The notes under the pieces are model-generated. The model had not been told where the DNA came from, made no database searches, and worked only from the letters and a program-made list of their open reading frames with translations. 64,000 nt of DNA, from contig CANNGN010000001.1 in the NCBI GenBank assembly GCA_947504195.1, positions 558,001 through 622,000 on the forward strand, in the 5' to 3' direction. The DNA comes from an uncultured Vibrio sp. GTDB lineage: Bacteria; Pseudomonadota; Gammaproteobacteria; Enterobacterales; Vibrionaceae. Made by a program: the position numbers and the translations under genes. Positions 8,786-17,356 of this stretch are shown here, piece by piece (the first letter of the stretch is position 1; the number at the start of each line of letters is the position of its first letter).

Positions 8786-9238
8786 CTAATCAATGCAATC
8801 GTCACAAATACAACTAATTTCAAGTTGTGGACTTGTTACAGTAAAACCTTCTAGCTTTGCATTGGTTTGCAAGCCATTAATTAAACGAGGGTCGATAATT
8901 TGCTCGTTGATCTTTTCACACTTGGAACAGATCAAGAATTGAGGAACGCCATGCTCACTTCCACTGAGAATATGAGAACATACAATATACTTATTAGACA
9001 TTTTAAGCTTGTGTGATAAATGCTCTTTCTCAAGAAAATCTAATATTCGATAGACGGTCATCGCTTGAAGATTCTGATTGAAATGTTCTTTGCAATAATC
9101 CACCAGCTCGTAAGCTGACAAGGCTTTATTGGCATGAATCAATGCTCGTAGTACCAGCTTTCGCTTTGGGGTTAATTGCTTATGATGAGCGATACAACTT
9201 TTCTCTGCGTGATCAACAATGGTATCAATGTCCTTCAT
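8786..9238 (-). CDS. zur: Zur, zinc-responsive Fur-family repressor
   Basis: A 150-aa Fur-family protein: N-terminal winged helix (about 15-85, with the recognition-helix region AMTVYRILDFL), then a dimerisation domain with two CxxC pairs (CSKC at about 104-107 and CDDC at 145-148) forming the structural zinc site. The CxxC spacing and lack of a His-rich tail fit Zur better than Fur. Zn-bound Zur represses zinc-acquisition genes. A perfect Zur-box palindrome starts 28 bp upstream of the ATG, implying autoregulation of the zur-G3E unit. The G3E GTPase gene follows after 10 bp. Confidence 0.88.
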   Translation of the reverse strand: MKDIDTIVDHAEKSCIAHHKQLTPKRKLVLRALIHANKALSAYELVDYCKEHFNQNLQAMTVYRILDFLEKEHLSHKLKMSNKYIVCSHILSGSEHGVPQFLICSKCEKINEQIIDPRLINGLQTNAKLEGFTVTSPQLEISCICDDCID

Positions 9239-9265
9239 TCTCGTTTCCAGAAAAAAAACTAGATG

Positions 9266-9283
9266 GTTATGTTATAACATAAC
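9266..9283. promoter_or_regulatory. Zur box
   Basis: GTTATGTTATAACATAAC is a perfect 18-bp palindrome and matches the gammaproteobacterial Zur consensus core (TGTTATA-ATAACA type). It sits 28 bp upstream of zur, so Zn-Zur should repress its own operon. Confidence 0.85.
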
Positions 9284-9330
9284 GTTAATCTTGCCAATTG
9301 ATGTTTTATATCTCGGTTCTAGAACTAAAA

Positions 9331-9355
9331 AACACCGAACTTAGTTGTCGGTGTT
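9331..9355 (-). terminator. Rho-independent terminator downstream of the NIT/chemoreceptor operon
   Basis: AACACCGA (9331-9338) and TCGGTGTT (9348-9355) form an 8-bp stem. Read on the minus strand, the stem is followed by a T run (9330 downward). No other minus-strand gene ends nearby, so it probably terminates the chemoreceptor-NIT transcript or the DUF1566 remnant before it. Confidence 0.7.
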
Positions 9356-9383
9356 TGTGATAAAGAAGAATTTTTAACTAGTA

Positions 9384-9470
9384 TTACCAAGTATCACGAA
9401 CAGGCCGTACGTAGTTATATATTCGAATTGAATCAGCCGCTTGAATACCAACTGTTAAACAGTCGGACAT
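9384..9470 (-). pseudogene. Remnant of a DUF1566-type C-terminus
   Basis: A 28-codon open stretch translates to a peptide ending IYNYVRPVRDTW followed by a stop. The SIRIYNYVRPVRD ending is characteristic of the C-terminus of DUF1566 (Lcl C-terminal-like) secreted proteins. An in-frame stop lies two codons upstream of the ATG, and no other part of the domain is present. It looks like the tail of a gene otherwise lost. The correct stop and downstream hairpin terminator suggest the original 3' end is preserved. Confidence 0.55.
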
Positions 9471-9532
9471 TAATTAACATTCTTTCAACTCTAGTTTGCA
9501 TTTTCAGGATAATCTGATTTTCAGCATTATAT

Positions 9533-10327
9533 TTACATCTGTTCTTCAAGAATCGCATCAAACTCGCTTAATACAGACTCTAAAGCTACGGTCGCTGAGT
9601 CAAAGTAGGATTTAGCATTTACTGTGGGGACATCGATAATGATTTTTTGTTCGATAACTTGGAGCAGTTCGACAACCGCTTTTTTATCGCTACTGTGTTT
9701 AACAACGTTTGTTATGGATTGATGTAGGTAACTTAGACGAATTCTATCGACACTGGTACATATACCGGCTGCGGCAACACCAGTTCCAAGAGCTCTGGCC
9801 TGTCCTATATTTTCAGCGGTCACCAGTAAATCTTGCCATAAGTAACGAATTGACTGTTCTTGCTTATCTTTAACTTCGTAGAGTCGATATTCTTCGGCAA
9901 CGTCATCAATAAGGTACAGTATATTTGTGATGAGTTTACAGTGTTGATCAAAATTATTTTTAGCCGATAAAGTCTCGAAATTCACCGAAAGTCTTTGCCA
10001 ATGACTGTCGATTCCGGACCAACGATCGTTGTCGGATAGCCAGCTACCTTGCACTATAAGTTGATCTCGAAGTTGGTTGATACTTTGACTCAGCGGGGTT
10101 AATCGGTGAAGTAGCTCCTTATCACCACATATCAATCCATTACTCAAACCTCTATGTTGTTGAACCAACGCAAGTAATAAACGAAACTGCTTGAGCCATT
10201 TGATACCCTCTTTCCGACGCCTACTGCTCTCTTTAGTGTTACGGTAACGAATAAATATCATAATGCTAATTAGGGATATAGAAGAGATCATCAAAGAAAG
10301 TAAGGCTGAAAGATCGAAGTGAGTCAT
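9533..10327 (-). CDS. Membrane protein with a NIT-like sensory domain
   Basis: A 264-aa protein with one N-terminal membrane helix (about 6-27) followed by basic residues, placing the rest in the cytoplasm. The body is helical and contains LVQQHRGLSNGL, matching the QxERGLS signature of the NIT (nitrate/nitrite-sensing) domain. There is no output domain. It starts 2 bp after the stop of a methyl-accepting chemotaxis protein that itself has almost no sensory region, so translation is probably coupled. A likely role is a separate sensory subunit for that receptor; the ligand is unproven and could be something other than nitrate. Confidence 0.7.
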   Translation of the reverse strand: MTHFDLSALLSLMISSISLISIMIFIRYRNTKESSRRRKEGIKWLKQFRLLLALVQQHRGLSNGLICGDKELLHRLTPLSQSINQLRDQLIVQGSWLSDNDRWSGIDSHWQRLSVNFETLSAKNNFDQHCKLITNILYLIDDVAEEYRLYEVKDKQEQSIRYLWQDLLVTAENIGQARALGTGVAAAGICTSVDRIRLSYLHQSITNVVKHSSDKKAVVELLQVIEQKIIIDVPTVNAKSYFDSATVALESVLSEFDAILEEQM

Positions 10328-10329
10328 TA

Positions 10330-11448
10330 CTAGGCCTCCATTCGAGTCATATTTTGCAGATGGCTTGCGACACTGGCATTTTCTTTTGCCATATTTGCAT
10401 TGTGTCCAGCAGTAGTCGCAACTCGTTCCATATTTTCAGATATTTCTCGTGTAGCAATTGCCTGTTGCTCTGATGCGGTGGCAATGCCTCTAATTTGCTC
10501 TACCACTTCTTCAATCGACAAGACTGTTTCTTGTAGTGACGTATATGCCGAATCAACACTTTTTTCACACTTAGAGGTTGATTCAACGGCCATCTCCATT
10601 TGCTTAATTACTTCTGACATGCTTGCTGTAACATCTGTTACTTGATTGGTTATTGATGTTGCTGAATCGTGTGTACGCTGCGCTAACCCTCGTACTTCAT
10701 CAGCGACAACACTAAATCCTCGGCCATGCTCTCCTGCCCTCGCTGCTTCTATTGCTGCATTAAGAGACAGCAAGTTAGTTTGCTCAGCGATTTCACGAAT
10801 AAATTTGGACACAGAAACAACTGCGCTTAATTTGTTATCGAGTTCCTCAATACTTTGGCTTGTTTCAACAATACGCTCACTAACACTGGCCATATACTCT
10901 TGAGTATTCGTGAGTTCTTTACGCCCTTTGTGACAAAGGCTATTTCCAGTTTCCATTGCCTGTTGAGTGATCTCAATCCGTTTTGATACATCATCGATAC
11001 TTAATGATATTTCCGTAGCTGCGGAAGCGGACGATGTCGTAATATCGGCTTGCGCCTGACAATGACTAGCAACATTGAGAGCATTATCTGCGAGCTCTTG
11101 TGCTGAAAACCCCATTTCATCTCGAATAGATTGAACCTCACGCAATTTACGTTTTGAAAGCCGCACCAAGTCGTCTATTTTGGGATAATGTTGTTGCAGT
11201 GGCCCAGTATTCGTTGAATCTAACTCACTCGCATGTCCATTTTGTATAGCAGTCACTTGCGCAAGAAAATTCTTTTGATCTTGACGAACTTCGTACAAAA
11301 CGTAACTAGAAAAGACAGCCGTGAGTAGTAGTATTGCGATCGCTTGATTGCTAGCCCCAAAACTGATCAACATGACAGAAAATAGAACTGCACTACTTTG
11401 TAACCATAATGCTCCGGTAACCCCTAAAGATTGAATATACTTACGCAT
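10330..11448 (-). CDS. Methyl-accepting chemotaxis protein with minimal sensory region
   Basis: A 372-aa chemoreceptor. Two hydrophobic helices (about 11-30 and 34-52) are separated by only a few residues, so there is essentially no periplasmic domain. No HAMP domain is obvious. The signalling region contains the hairpin tip [21 protein letters not shown] and [16 protein letters not shown], which contact CheA and CheW. The protein ends without the NWETF-type pentapeptide for CheR/CheB. Its sensory input probably comes from elsewhere; the NIT-domain protein encoded 2 bp downstream is the obvious candidate. Confidence 0.9.
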   Translation of the reverse strand: MRKYIQSLGVTGALWLQSSAVLFSVMLISFGASNQAIAILLLTAVFSSYVLYEVRQDQKNFLAQVTAIQNGHASELDSTNTGPLQQHYPKIDDLVRLSKRKLREVQSIRDEMGFSAQELADNALNVASHCQAQADITTSSASAATEISLSIDDVSKRIEITQQAMETGNSLCHKGRKELTNTQEYMASVSERIVETSQSIEELDNKLSAVVSVSKFIREIAEQTNLLSLNAAIEAARAGEHGRGFSVVADEVRGLAQRTHDSATSITNQVTDVTASMSEVIKQMEMAVESTSKCEKSVDSAYTSLQETVLSIEEVVEQIRGIATASEQQAIATREISENMERVATTAGHNANMAKENASVASHLQNMTRMEA

Positions 11449-11772
11449 TTACTCTCCCCCAGTAAAATCGATGGTTCATCTATACTTCTCAAAAATGAAG
11501 CAAATATTGAACCAACCTATACATAGGGGGATTAATATATAAACTATCGATTTATTAACAACTTACAGGCTGCCAAATGAGCGAAGGCTTTCACTATTTA
11601 CTGTGCAATGGTGCAGTATGGCACTATGTTGGGGCGAGGTGATGAGATTTTCGAGCGAGAATTAGATCAATAGACCAAGTAATAAAAACGTTATCATGCT
11701 CAATACCGTTACCTACTCATTCTGGTAACGGTATATTAATTCGAATCATATTAATTGGGTAATATAATATTG
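11449..11772. other. 324-bp intergenic region with one hairpin
   Basis: No convincing gene. ATACCGTTACC (11703-11713) and GGTAACGGTAT (11724-11734) form a perfect 11-bp stem located 39-70 bp beyond the upstream DUF3617 stop. It is a likely 3'-end structure although its U tract is poor. The rest presumably carries the promoter of the chemoreceptor operon. Confidence 0.5.
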
Positions 11773-12261
11773 TTATTCGGAACACTCACCGATGTATTTG
11801 GCACTGCCTGAGATTTTCATGATCATATTCATTTTCATACCCATTGCTTCGCCAGATGTTGTGACATCGCCACTATAAGTCATGGTTTCGCCATTTAAAT
11901 TGATAACACCTTCAGACTGCATTGTTCCTTGAGGGCTACTACAACTTGCCAACACATTGACGCGATTTGCGTTGATGCGGTTCACCTCTGTGTTGCAGCT
12001 TTCTTCTTCGTCTTCTCTGCCACTAAATCCAGAATCAAATAATTCATTTATATCGTGGATACATTGTGTTTCTGGATCCATTGGTTGCTCGAGACCACTA
12101 CGAACTAACGCTTCAAGTTCCGCTGGTACGCTTATTTGAGTTATCTCATTTGTAAATGTTGTTTCCCAAAGGCCGGGTTTGAAATCGTAATCTTCTGCGA
12201 ACGCTTGCGCTGAAGGCAATAAAGACCCCACGATTAACAATGCAGATTTAAGTGTTTTCAT
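11773..12261 (-). CDS. Secreted DUF3617-family protein
   Basis: A 162-aa protein with a clear signal peptide (MKTLKSALLIVGSLLPSAQAFA, cut near residue 22) followed by FKPGLWETTFTNE, the opening typical of DUF3617. Four cysteines (in TQCIHD, ESCNTE, LASCSS and GECSE) could form two disulfides in the periplasm. DUF3617 proteins are small periplasmic proteins of unknown function. It lies 110 bp downstream of ridA on the same strand, with a hairpin-forming AT-rich spacer between, so common transcription is uncertain. Confidence 0.75.
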   Translation of the reverse strand: MKTLKSALLIVGSLLPSAQAFAEDYDFKPGLWETTFTNEITQISVPAELEALVRSGLEQPMDPETQCIHDINELFDSGFSGREDEEESCNTEVNRINANRVNVLASCSSPQGTMQSEGVINLNGETMTYSGDVTTSGEAMGMKMNMIMKISGSAKYIGECSE

Positions 12262-12371
12262 TAATTATTCCTCTAATGACAAGAGTAGACATATATAAGT
12301 TGTGGTTATATTTACTCTTATCACACAATAAAGTCCAATTTGCCCATAAGTTAACTTTCGAATGTTTGAAG

Positions 12372-12722
12372 TTATTGGATTTCTGCGGCGATAACAGAAA
12401 TTTCGACGAGCAACGCTTCCCTTGCCATACTTGCTTGAACACACGCTCGTGCCGGCGCATAACCCTCTGGGACCCAATTATCCCAAACATTGTTCATTTC
12501 AGAGAAATCTTTCATATCTTTGATATAAATGGTGGCGGATAAAATGTGTTTTCTATCACTTCCCGCTGCTAAAAGGAGCTCGTCGACTTTATCCAGCATA
12601 GTTTCAGTTTGTTCTTTAATGCCTTGTTCAGCGTCTTTACACACCTGCCCACATAAGTAAATGGTACCATTGTGTTTAACAATTCGGCTCATGCGTTGCT
12701 TAGTTTCTATGCGGTCAATCAA
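12372..12722 (-). CDS. RidA/YjgF-family protein, reactive imine/enamine deaminase
   Basis: A 116-aa protein with the RidA fold signature: TIYLCGQV at the start of the core and [12 protein letters not shown] with the conserved substrate-binding Arg (R92), then LLVEISVIA with the conserved Glu. The family hydrolyses 2-aminoacrylate and related imines, protecting PLP enzymes, in the cytoplasm. The start is a TTG preceded by AGGAG at 6 bp; it keeps the [17 protein letters not shown] segment typical of the short COG0251 subgroup, which an internal ATG would remove. Confidence 0.85.
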   Translation of the reverse strand: MIDRIETKQRMSRIVKHNGTIYLCGQVCKDAEQGIKEQTETMLDKVDELLLAAGSDRKHILSATIYIKDMKDFSEMNNVWDNWVPEGYAPARACVQASMAREALLVEISVIAAEIQ

Positions 12723-12869
12723 TTGTTGCTCCTAATCCATCACTAGACTGTTATTTTTAATCGCGCCAATTGTACGTTTTTACCATCTAAATTGCATGTG
12801 GAGAATCGCTTATCCAGTTGGCATTGTCTCAAATAAAAGATCGATTATATGCATGGACATCTTTTCGGA

Positions 12870-13841
12870 TTACTCAACTTTGTAACGTAGCAATACCTCG
12901 TTATCCAATACAACGTTGGAAGACCAAATAAAGGTCGCCTTCGCACCAGTGAACTTTTCCCTAAAATTCATGTAGCCATTTTTATTCCTAACGCCAATTA
13001 CATTTTCGGTATACGTGGTTGCATTGGGCCAAGCTGAATCATCAAAGGTGTCACTTTTCCAGTTTTTTGGCACTTCCCAGTGAACGGCAAAGGCATTCTC
13101 ACCTTCGCCGTCGCCATTCGTAGAGCATGTCGCTGAATTTCTCGTTTGGTTCGTCTCTGATAAACAGCTCAAGTCATAAATTGGCGCAGTATAGAAGGTT
13201 TGTGCTCGCCAATCGGAACTTGTAACAGTTCCATCGCTAAAGCTAGCTATAAAGCCACCGTCGCCGGGATGATAGTTGCTTCCACGACCTCTTTCGGTCC
13301 CGACGCCTATATGCTCTTCCCAATCGATCACTTTTACAGCGATGGTATAAGGCGTATTTACTCGAAACTTTACAATACTTGAGTTAAACGGCGTAAAGGG
13401 AACCGAATCAACCCCAATCAATTGGCCATTTATGTACAATTCAAAGTAGTTATCTGCAAAGATATATCCAGTGATGACTTCTCCATCACTATCCACTTCT
13501 ACAACCGGCACACTATTTGTGTCGACATCATTTAGACTTGAAGGTGTAATTCCATTGCAAACGTTATAGAGGTCAGTTGCATATAGACCACTTGCAAATT
13601 CATTGTCCGCAGGAAGATTCCAGATTTTTCCCGAGGTATCGGTTATTTCTCCAAGCGGTGATACTCTTGCTCGACCTCTATCACATTCGAATAGATTTTC
13701 GACAAGCATTTGCCCTAGGCCATGAGTGACGGAACCTGAACCTGTGTAGTTCCCAATAGATGGTAAATCTTGGGCGTAAAGAATAAAACTTGCTAAGTAA
13801 GTACTCGCTAAAACCGTTCGAGTTATAAATGACGTATTCAT
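12870..13841 (-). CDS. Secreted protein of unknown function with galactose-binding-like segments
   Basis: A 323-aa protein with a signal peptide (about 1-23, ending LYAQ). I do not recognise the family as a whole. Two regions resemble carbohydrate-binding beta-sandwiches: IFADNYFELYINGQLIG (about 126-142), similar to jelly-roll domains of glycosidases, and WKSDTFDDSAWPNA (about 260-273), a phrase common in galactose-binding-like domains. Between them lie IDWEEHIGVGTE and YHPGDGGF and several cysteines. It is likely extracellular and may bind glycans. It stands alone, with no operon partner. Confidence 0.5.
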   Translation of the reverse strand: MNTSFITRTVLASTYLASFILYAQDLPSIGNYTGSGSVTHGLGQMLVENLFECDRGRARVSPLGEITDTSGKIWNLPADNEFASGLYATDLYNVCNGITPSSLNDVDTNSVPVVEVDSDGEVITGYIFADNYFELYINGQLIGVDSVPFTPFNSSIVKFRVNTPYTIAVKVIDWEEHIGVGTERGRGSNYHPGDGGFIASFSDGTVTSSDWRAQTFYTAPIYDLSCLSETNQTRNSATCSTNGDGEGENAFAVHWEVPKNWKSDTFDDSAWPNATTYTENVIGVRNKNGYMNFREKFTGAKATFIWSSNVVLDNEVLLRYKVE

Positions 13842-14045
13842 ATCTTTTCCAATAGTTATGCGACTAAAAACGACAATGCTGCATTTTATACGCGAAAGTC
13901 AAATTCGCGAGTTAAAAAATCTTAAAGTTGAGCTCTACTGTTTCGTATCTTCGATAAAGAAGCTTATTGAATTTTGAGGGATATTTTGAGGCTAAAGTAT
14001 CTAAAAATATAATGGCTACCGAGTTAGTAATGTCCCCTAATACTT

Positions 14046-15182
14046 CTATATATTCACTTTAATCGCTGCGGCAATATTGCTCGCAGTCGTTTTAAGATTG
14101 TACTGAGCTTCCTCTAATACAGCTTCCAAACTTTGCGGCGCGCGAACCGTTCCAAATACTGCAGAAAAATAACAATCTAACCCAGTAAGATCACTACCAA
14201 GCGAACCCGCAATCCCGATGGTGGGAATATTGAGCTGTTTAGCGAGCCGAGCAACGCCAAATGGTGCTTTCCCAAGCAGTGTTTGATGGTCCATCTGACC
14301 TTCACCTGTGATCACTAGATCGGCGTTGTTGAGATGATGATCAAGTTGAACCGCCTCAAGTACAATATCGATACCTGGTTTAAGAATCGGGTCTCGAATC
14401 AGAGATATCGCTAATGGCGTACCTCCAGCTGCGCCAAACCCAGGTGTTTCGCTGTGATTGTGCCCTGTTAAGTGCGTTACACAATCACTAAAATTTTTCA
14501 ATGCAGTGTCGAGACGCATTATCTGGCTGTTCGTCGCCCCTTTTTGTGGGCCAAACACCGCGCTGGCTCCATTTTCACCGCACAAAGGATTAGATACATC
14601 ACAAGCAACAAACCATTCTACATAAGTAGCTCTGGGATGAAGGTTACTAATATCGATTGAATCTAAGGTTAATAGAGCAGCCCCACCTCGAGAGATTTCA
14701 CGACCACGACTATCCAGTAACTTAATACCAAGTGCTTGAGCAATACCTGCTCCGCCGTCATTGGTTGCGCTGCCCCCTAAACAAAGAATAATGCGATCTA
14801 CTTGGGCGTCGAGTGCGGCTTTTATTAACTGGCCTGTACCATAGGTAGAGGCAACGGCAATGTTACGTTCATTCACTTGGTTAAGGGCTATTCCGGATGC
14901 TTCGGCAAGTTCGATCACAGCGGTTGATTGAGAACCATCATAAAAATGTCCCCAACGGGCGTTAATGGTTTGTCTCAGTGGACCTTCCACATTAACGTTG
15001 AAGATCTGCCCTTTTTTAGCTTCGATTAATGTTGTTAATGTCCCTTCACCGCCATCGGCCACTGGAACAGCAATGTATTCGGCATCAGGGAAATGGATTT
15101 CAAATCCTGCTTTAATCGTCTCAGCGACTTGCTGTGCCGATAATGATTCCTTAAAGGAGTCAGGGGCAATAACAATCTTCAT
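14046..15182 (-). CDS. Glycerate kinase (GarK/GlxK family)
   Basis: With the start at 15182 (AGGAC 7 bp upstream) the protein is 378 aa and begins MKIVIAPDSFKESLSA, the classic type I glycerate kinase opening. Further motifs are GGSATNDGGAG (about 137-147) and GEGQMDHQTLLGKAPFGVA (about 275-293). It phosphorylates D-glycerate to 2-phosphoglycerate. It is the last gene of the operon, 7 bp after lacI. Its presence with a GH13_18 phosphorylase and sugar importer is the main clue that the imported compound releases glycerate. No garD, garL or hyi-type genes are nearby, arguing against glucarate or glyoxylate metabolism. Confidence 0.9.
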   Translation of the reverse strand: MKIVIAPDSFKESLSAQQVAETIKAGFEIHFPDAEYIAVPVADGGEGTLTTLIEAKKGQIFNVNVEGPLRQTINARWGHFYDGSQSTAVIELAEASGIALNQVNERNIAVASTYGTGQLIKAALDAQVDRIILCLGGSATNDGGAGIAQALGIKLLDSRGREISRGGAALLTLDSIDISNLHPRATYVEWFVACDVSNPLCGENGASAVFGPQKGATNSQIMRLDTALKNFSDCVTHLTGHNHSETPGFGAAGGTPLAISLIRDPILKPGIDIVLEAVQLDHHLNNADLVITGEGQMDHQTLLGKAPFGVARLAKQLNIPTIGIAGSLGSDLTGLDCYFSAVFGTVRAPQSLEAVLEEAQYNLKTTASNIAAAIKVNI

Positions 15183-15189
15183 GTTAGTC

Positions 15190-16203
15190 CTATGAAATTT
15201 TAACGTTTGAATCGGATTGACGAGCAATAATACTCGCTTCATACCAATTACAGACTTGAAATCGTTTATGCTCGAGTTTGTTGAACATCAACTTCGCCAT
15301 TTGTTCTCCAATAGCGTGGGTATCATAACTTAAGGTTGTGATCGACGGCTTACTGTATCGGCTATGTTCATAGTCTCCATATCCGGCAATGGCGATATCC
15401 GAGCCAGGTTGATAGCCGAGCTCTTCGCATGCCGCTATCGTTCCTAATGCCATGGTATCATCAGCACACAATATTGATGTCGGGCGTTGCGCAAGGGATA
15501 AGACTTCTTTTGCCATATTAGTTGCCGCATGCTCGTTAAGTTCACCATTAAGCAGTAAGCGATGGTCTACATCAATCCCGGCTTCTTCGATGGCTCGCAA
15601 ATAACCGCATTTACGAGCTTTAGATAACGTCAGTTCTTTGGGGGCATCGAGAAATGCAATTCTACGATGCCCCAATTCGATTTGGCGTTTAGTAATATCA
15701 TAAAACGCCTTAGCATTATCTACGTCGACAAAACTGTCACTGGGAAAACCGTCATCATGCCCAAGGCAAACATAAGGGAAGCCTCGCTGGGTGAGCATAG
15801 CAATGCGAGAGTCATTGATACGAGTTCGAACAATAAACATCCCGTCAATCAACCCACTATCGATGAAGTCGGTATAGACTTGAGATTCATCTTGCCAGTG
15901 CGATAGTGTTGTCACTATCAGTTGATATTCATGTTTAGCAAGCAGTTCAGATGCACCTGCGAGGACTTTTGAAAACGCAGGAGAAACAAAAAGCCGTGAG
16001 TTCGCGGGTAATATAATCCCAACATTACGCGACTTACCCGATGCCAGTCGCTTAGCTGTTGGGTTGGGACGATAACCAATATCTTGCGCGGCAGCCAGAA
16101 CCCGTTTTCGTGTGTCAGGGTTTACATCACTGTAACCATTGAGCGCTCTTGATACAGTGGATTTAGACAAACCCAAATATTCAGCTAATTTCTTGATTGA
16201 CAT
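15190..16203 (-). CDS. LacI-family repressor of the sugar operon
   Basis: A 337-aa regulator. The N-terminal HTH begins MSIKKLAEYLGLSKSTVSRA and continues with NGYSDVNPDTRKRVLAAA and the hinge helix NPTAKRLASGKS; the rest is a periplasmic-binding-protein-like effector domain. It lies between the importer ATPase and glycerate kinase genes on the same strand. Two identical CAAAACCGGTTTTG palindromes upstream of the operon have the CG-centred symmetry preferred by this family, so autoregulated repression of the whole operon is likely. The effector is probably the imported glucoside. Confidence 0.9.
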   Translation of the reverse strand: MSIKKLAEYLGLSKSTVSRALNGYSDVNPDTRKRVLAAAQDIGYRPNPTAKRLASGKSRNVGIILPANSRLFVSPAFSKVLAGASELLAKHEYQLIVTTLSHWQDESQVYTDFIDSGLIDGMFIVRTRINDSRIAMLTQRGFPYVCLGHDDGFPSDSFVDVDNAKAFYDITKRQIELGHRRIAFLDAPKELTLSKARKCGYLRAIEEAGIDVDHRLLLNGELNEHAATNMAKEVLSLAQRPTSILCADDTMALGTIAACEELGYQPGSDIAIAGYGDYEHSRYSKPSITTLSYDTHAIGEQMAKLMFNKLEHKRFQVCNWYEASIIARQSDSNVKIS

Positions 16204-16256
16204 AGAAGTACACTATTTCCCCTGCAACGTTTAAGAACCACTTAACTTGGCTACGA

Positions 16257-17354
16257 CTATATACGCAGTTCACTCTGTTGATCAAATAACAGCACTCTTG
16301 AGAGGTCGACAAGTAGATCTAGACTATCACCACGAGCTATTTCTGAACGAAGGTCGAGTCTAGCTTTGATAGTATCATCACCTAACGAAAACAAGATTTC
16401 TTTATCGAACCCCATTGGCTCAATTAAATCGACGCGAATGTTATTAAAATTAAACGTAGAGTCATCTTGAGAAAAATAACGCTTGTCGTTAAAAAAGTCT
16501 GGTCGTATACCAACTTTTACTGCTCTTCCCTCATCGCCAATTGACTCAGAAAATTGAACGCTGGTGAGTTTATCTCTAGGAATTTGATAGCCACCAATTG
16601 CTAGGTATTCATTAAATAGAGTACCTTCAATAATATTCATTGATGGTGAACCAATAAATTGAGCAACGAATATACTCACAGGATTCAAGTAAATATCCAT
16701 TGGTGCTCCAGCTTGAGCGATGTAGCCATCGTGAAGTACGACCACTTTATCCGCTAACGTCATCGCTTCAACCTGATCGTGGGTGACATATACGCTTGTT
16801 CGACCAAATTTATTATGAATCTTACCTATCTCCGTTCGCATATGCCCACGAAGCTTTGCATCAAGATTAGACAGAGGTTCATCGAATAGAAATACATCGG
16901 CTTCCCGGATAATTGCTCGCCCCATAGCAACACGTTGACGTTGTCCACCGGATAAATCAGCAGGCTTGCGGTCTAACAACTCTTCGAGTTGAAGCATCTC
17001 AGATACTTCTTTTAAACGGCGTTGAATCTCAGCGTTATCGACTTTTAGACGACGTAGTGCGAAAACGATATTTTCTCTAACCGACTTATGAGGATAAAGG
17101 GCATAATTTTGGAATACCATTGCGATATTTCGATGTTGAGGTTCGATATCATTAACGACTCTATCGCCAATAACAATATCTCCTGACGTCGCTTGCTCTA
17201 AACCTGCGATCATTCGTAATGTGGTCGATTTTCCGCAACCAGATGGGCCAACAAGAACAACAAACTCACCATCCTCAATGTCTAAGCTGATTTCTTTTAC
17301 GACTTTTGTGTCACCGTAGTTTTTAACAATGTTTTTTAGTTGAATAGAAGCCAT
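16257..17354 (-). CDS. Sugar ABC importer ATPase (MalK/UgpC/MsmK type)
   Basis: A 365-aa ATPase with Walker A GPSGCGKST (about 37-45), signature LSGGQRQRVAMGRA (about 134-147), Walker B and D-loop FLFDEPLSNLDAKLR and an H-loop YVTHD. The C-terminal 120 residues form the regulatory TOBE-type domain of the carbohydrate CUT1 group. It energises uptake through the two adjacent permeases. It begins 2 bp after the permease stop codon. The next gene, lacI, is 53 bp away. Confidence 0.93.
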   Translation of the reverse strand: MASIQLKNIVKNYGDTKVVKEISLDIEDGEFVVLVGPSGCGKSTTLRMIAGLEQATSGDIVIGDRVVNDIEPQHRNIAMVFQNYALYPHKSVRENIVFALRRLKVDNAEIQRRLKEVSEMLQLEELLDRKPADLSGGQRQRVAMGRAIIREADVFLFDEPLSNLDAKLRGHMRTEIGKIHNKFGRTSVYVTHDQVEAMTLADKVVVLHDGYIAQAGAPMDIYLNPVSIFVAQFIGSPSMNIIEGTLFNEYLAIGGYQIPRDKLTSVQFSESIGDEGRAVKVGIRPDFFNDKRYFSQDDSTFNFNNIRVDLIEPMGFDKEILFSLGDDTIKARLDLRSEIARGDSLDLLVDLSRVLLFDQQSELRI

Positions 17355-17356
17355 GA

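Noticed and set aside
9239..9532. Insertion sequence or phage attachment site as the cause of the DUF1566 remnant
   Set aside because: No terminal inverted repeats, target duplication or transposase fragment could be found around it.
11602..11635. Sigma-54-like promoter with TGGCAC at 11619-11624
   Set aside because: The -12 element needs GC at fixed spacing after the -24 GG; here TGGGG occupies that place, so the match is incomplete.
13891..13909. CGCGAA/TTCGCG hairpin between the secreted protein and glycerate kinase genes, as a terminator of the sugar operon
   Set aside because: It lies 137-155 bp beyond the operon end without a T tract on the minus strand.
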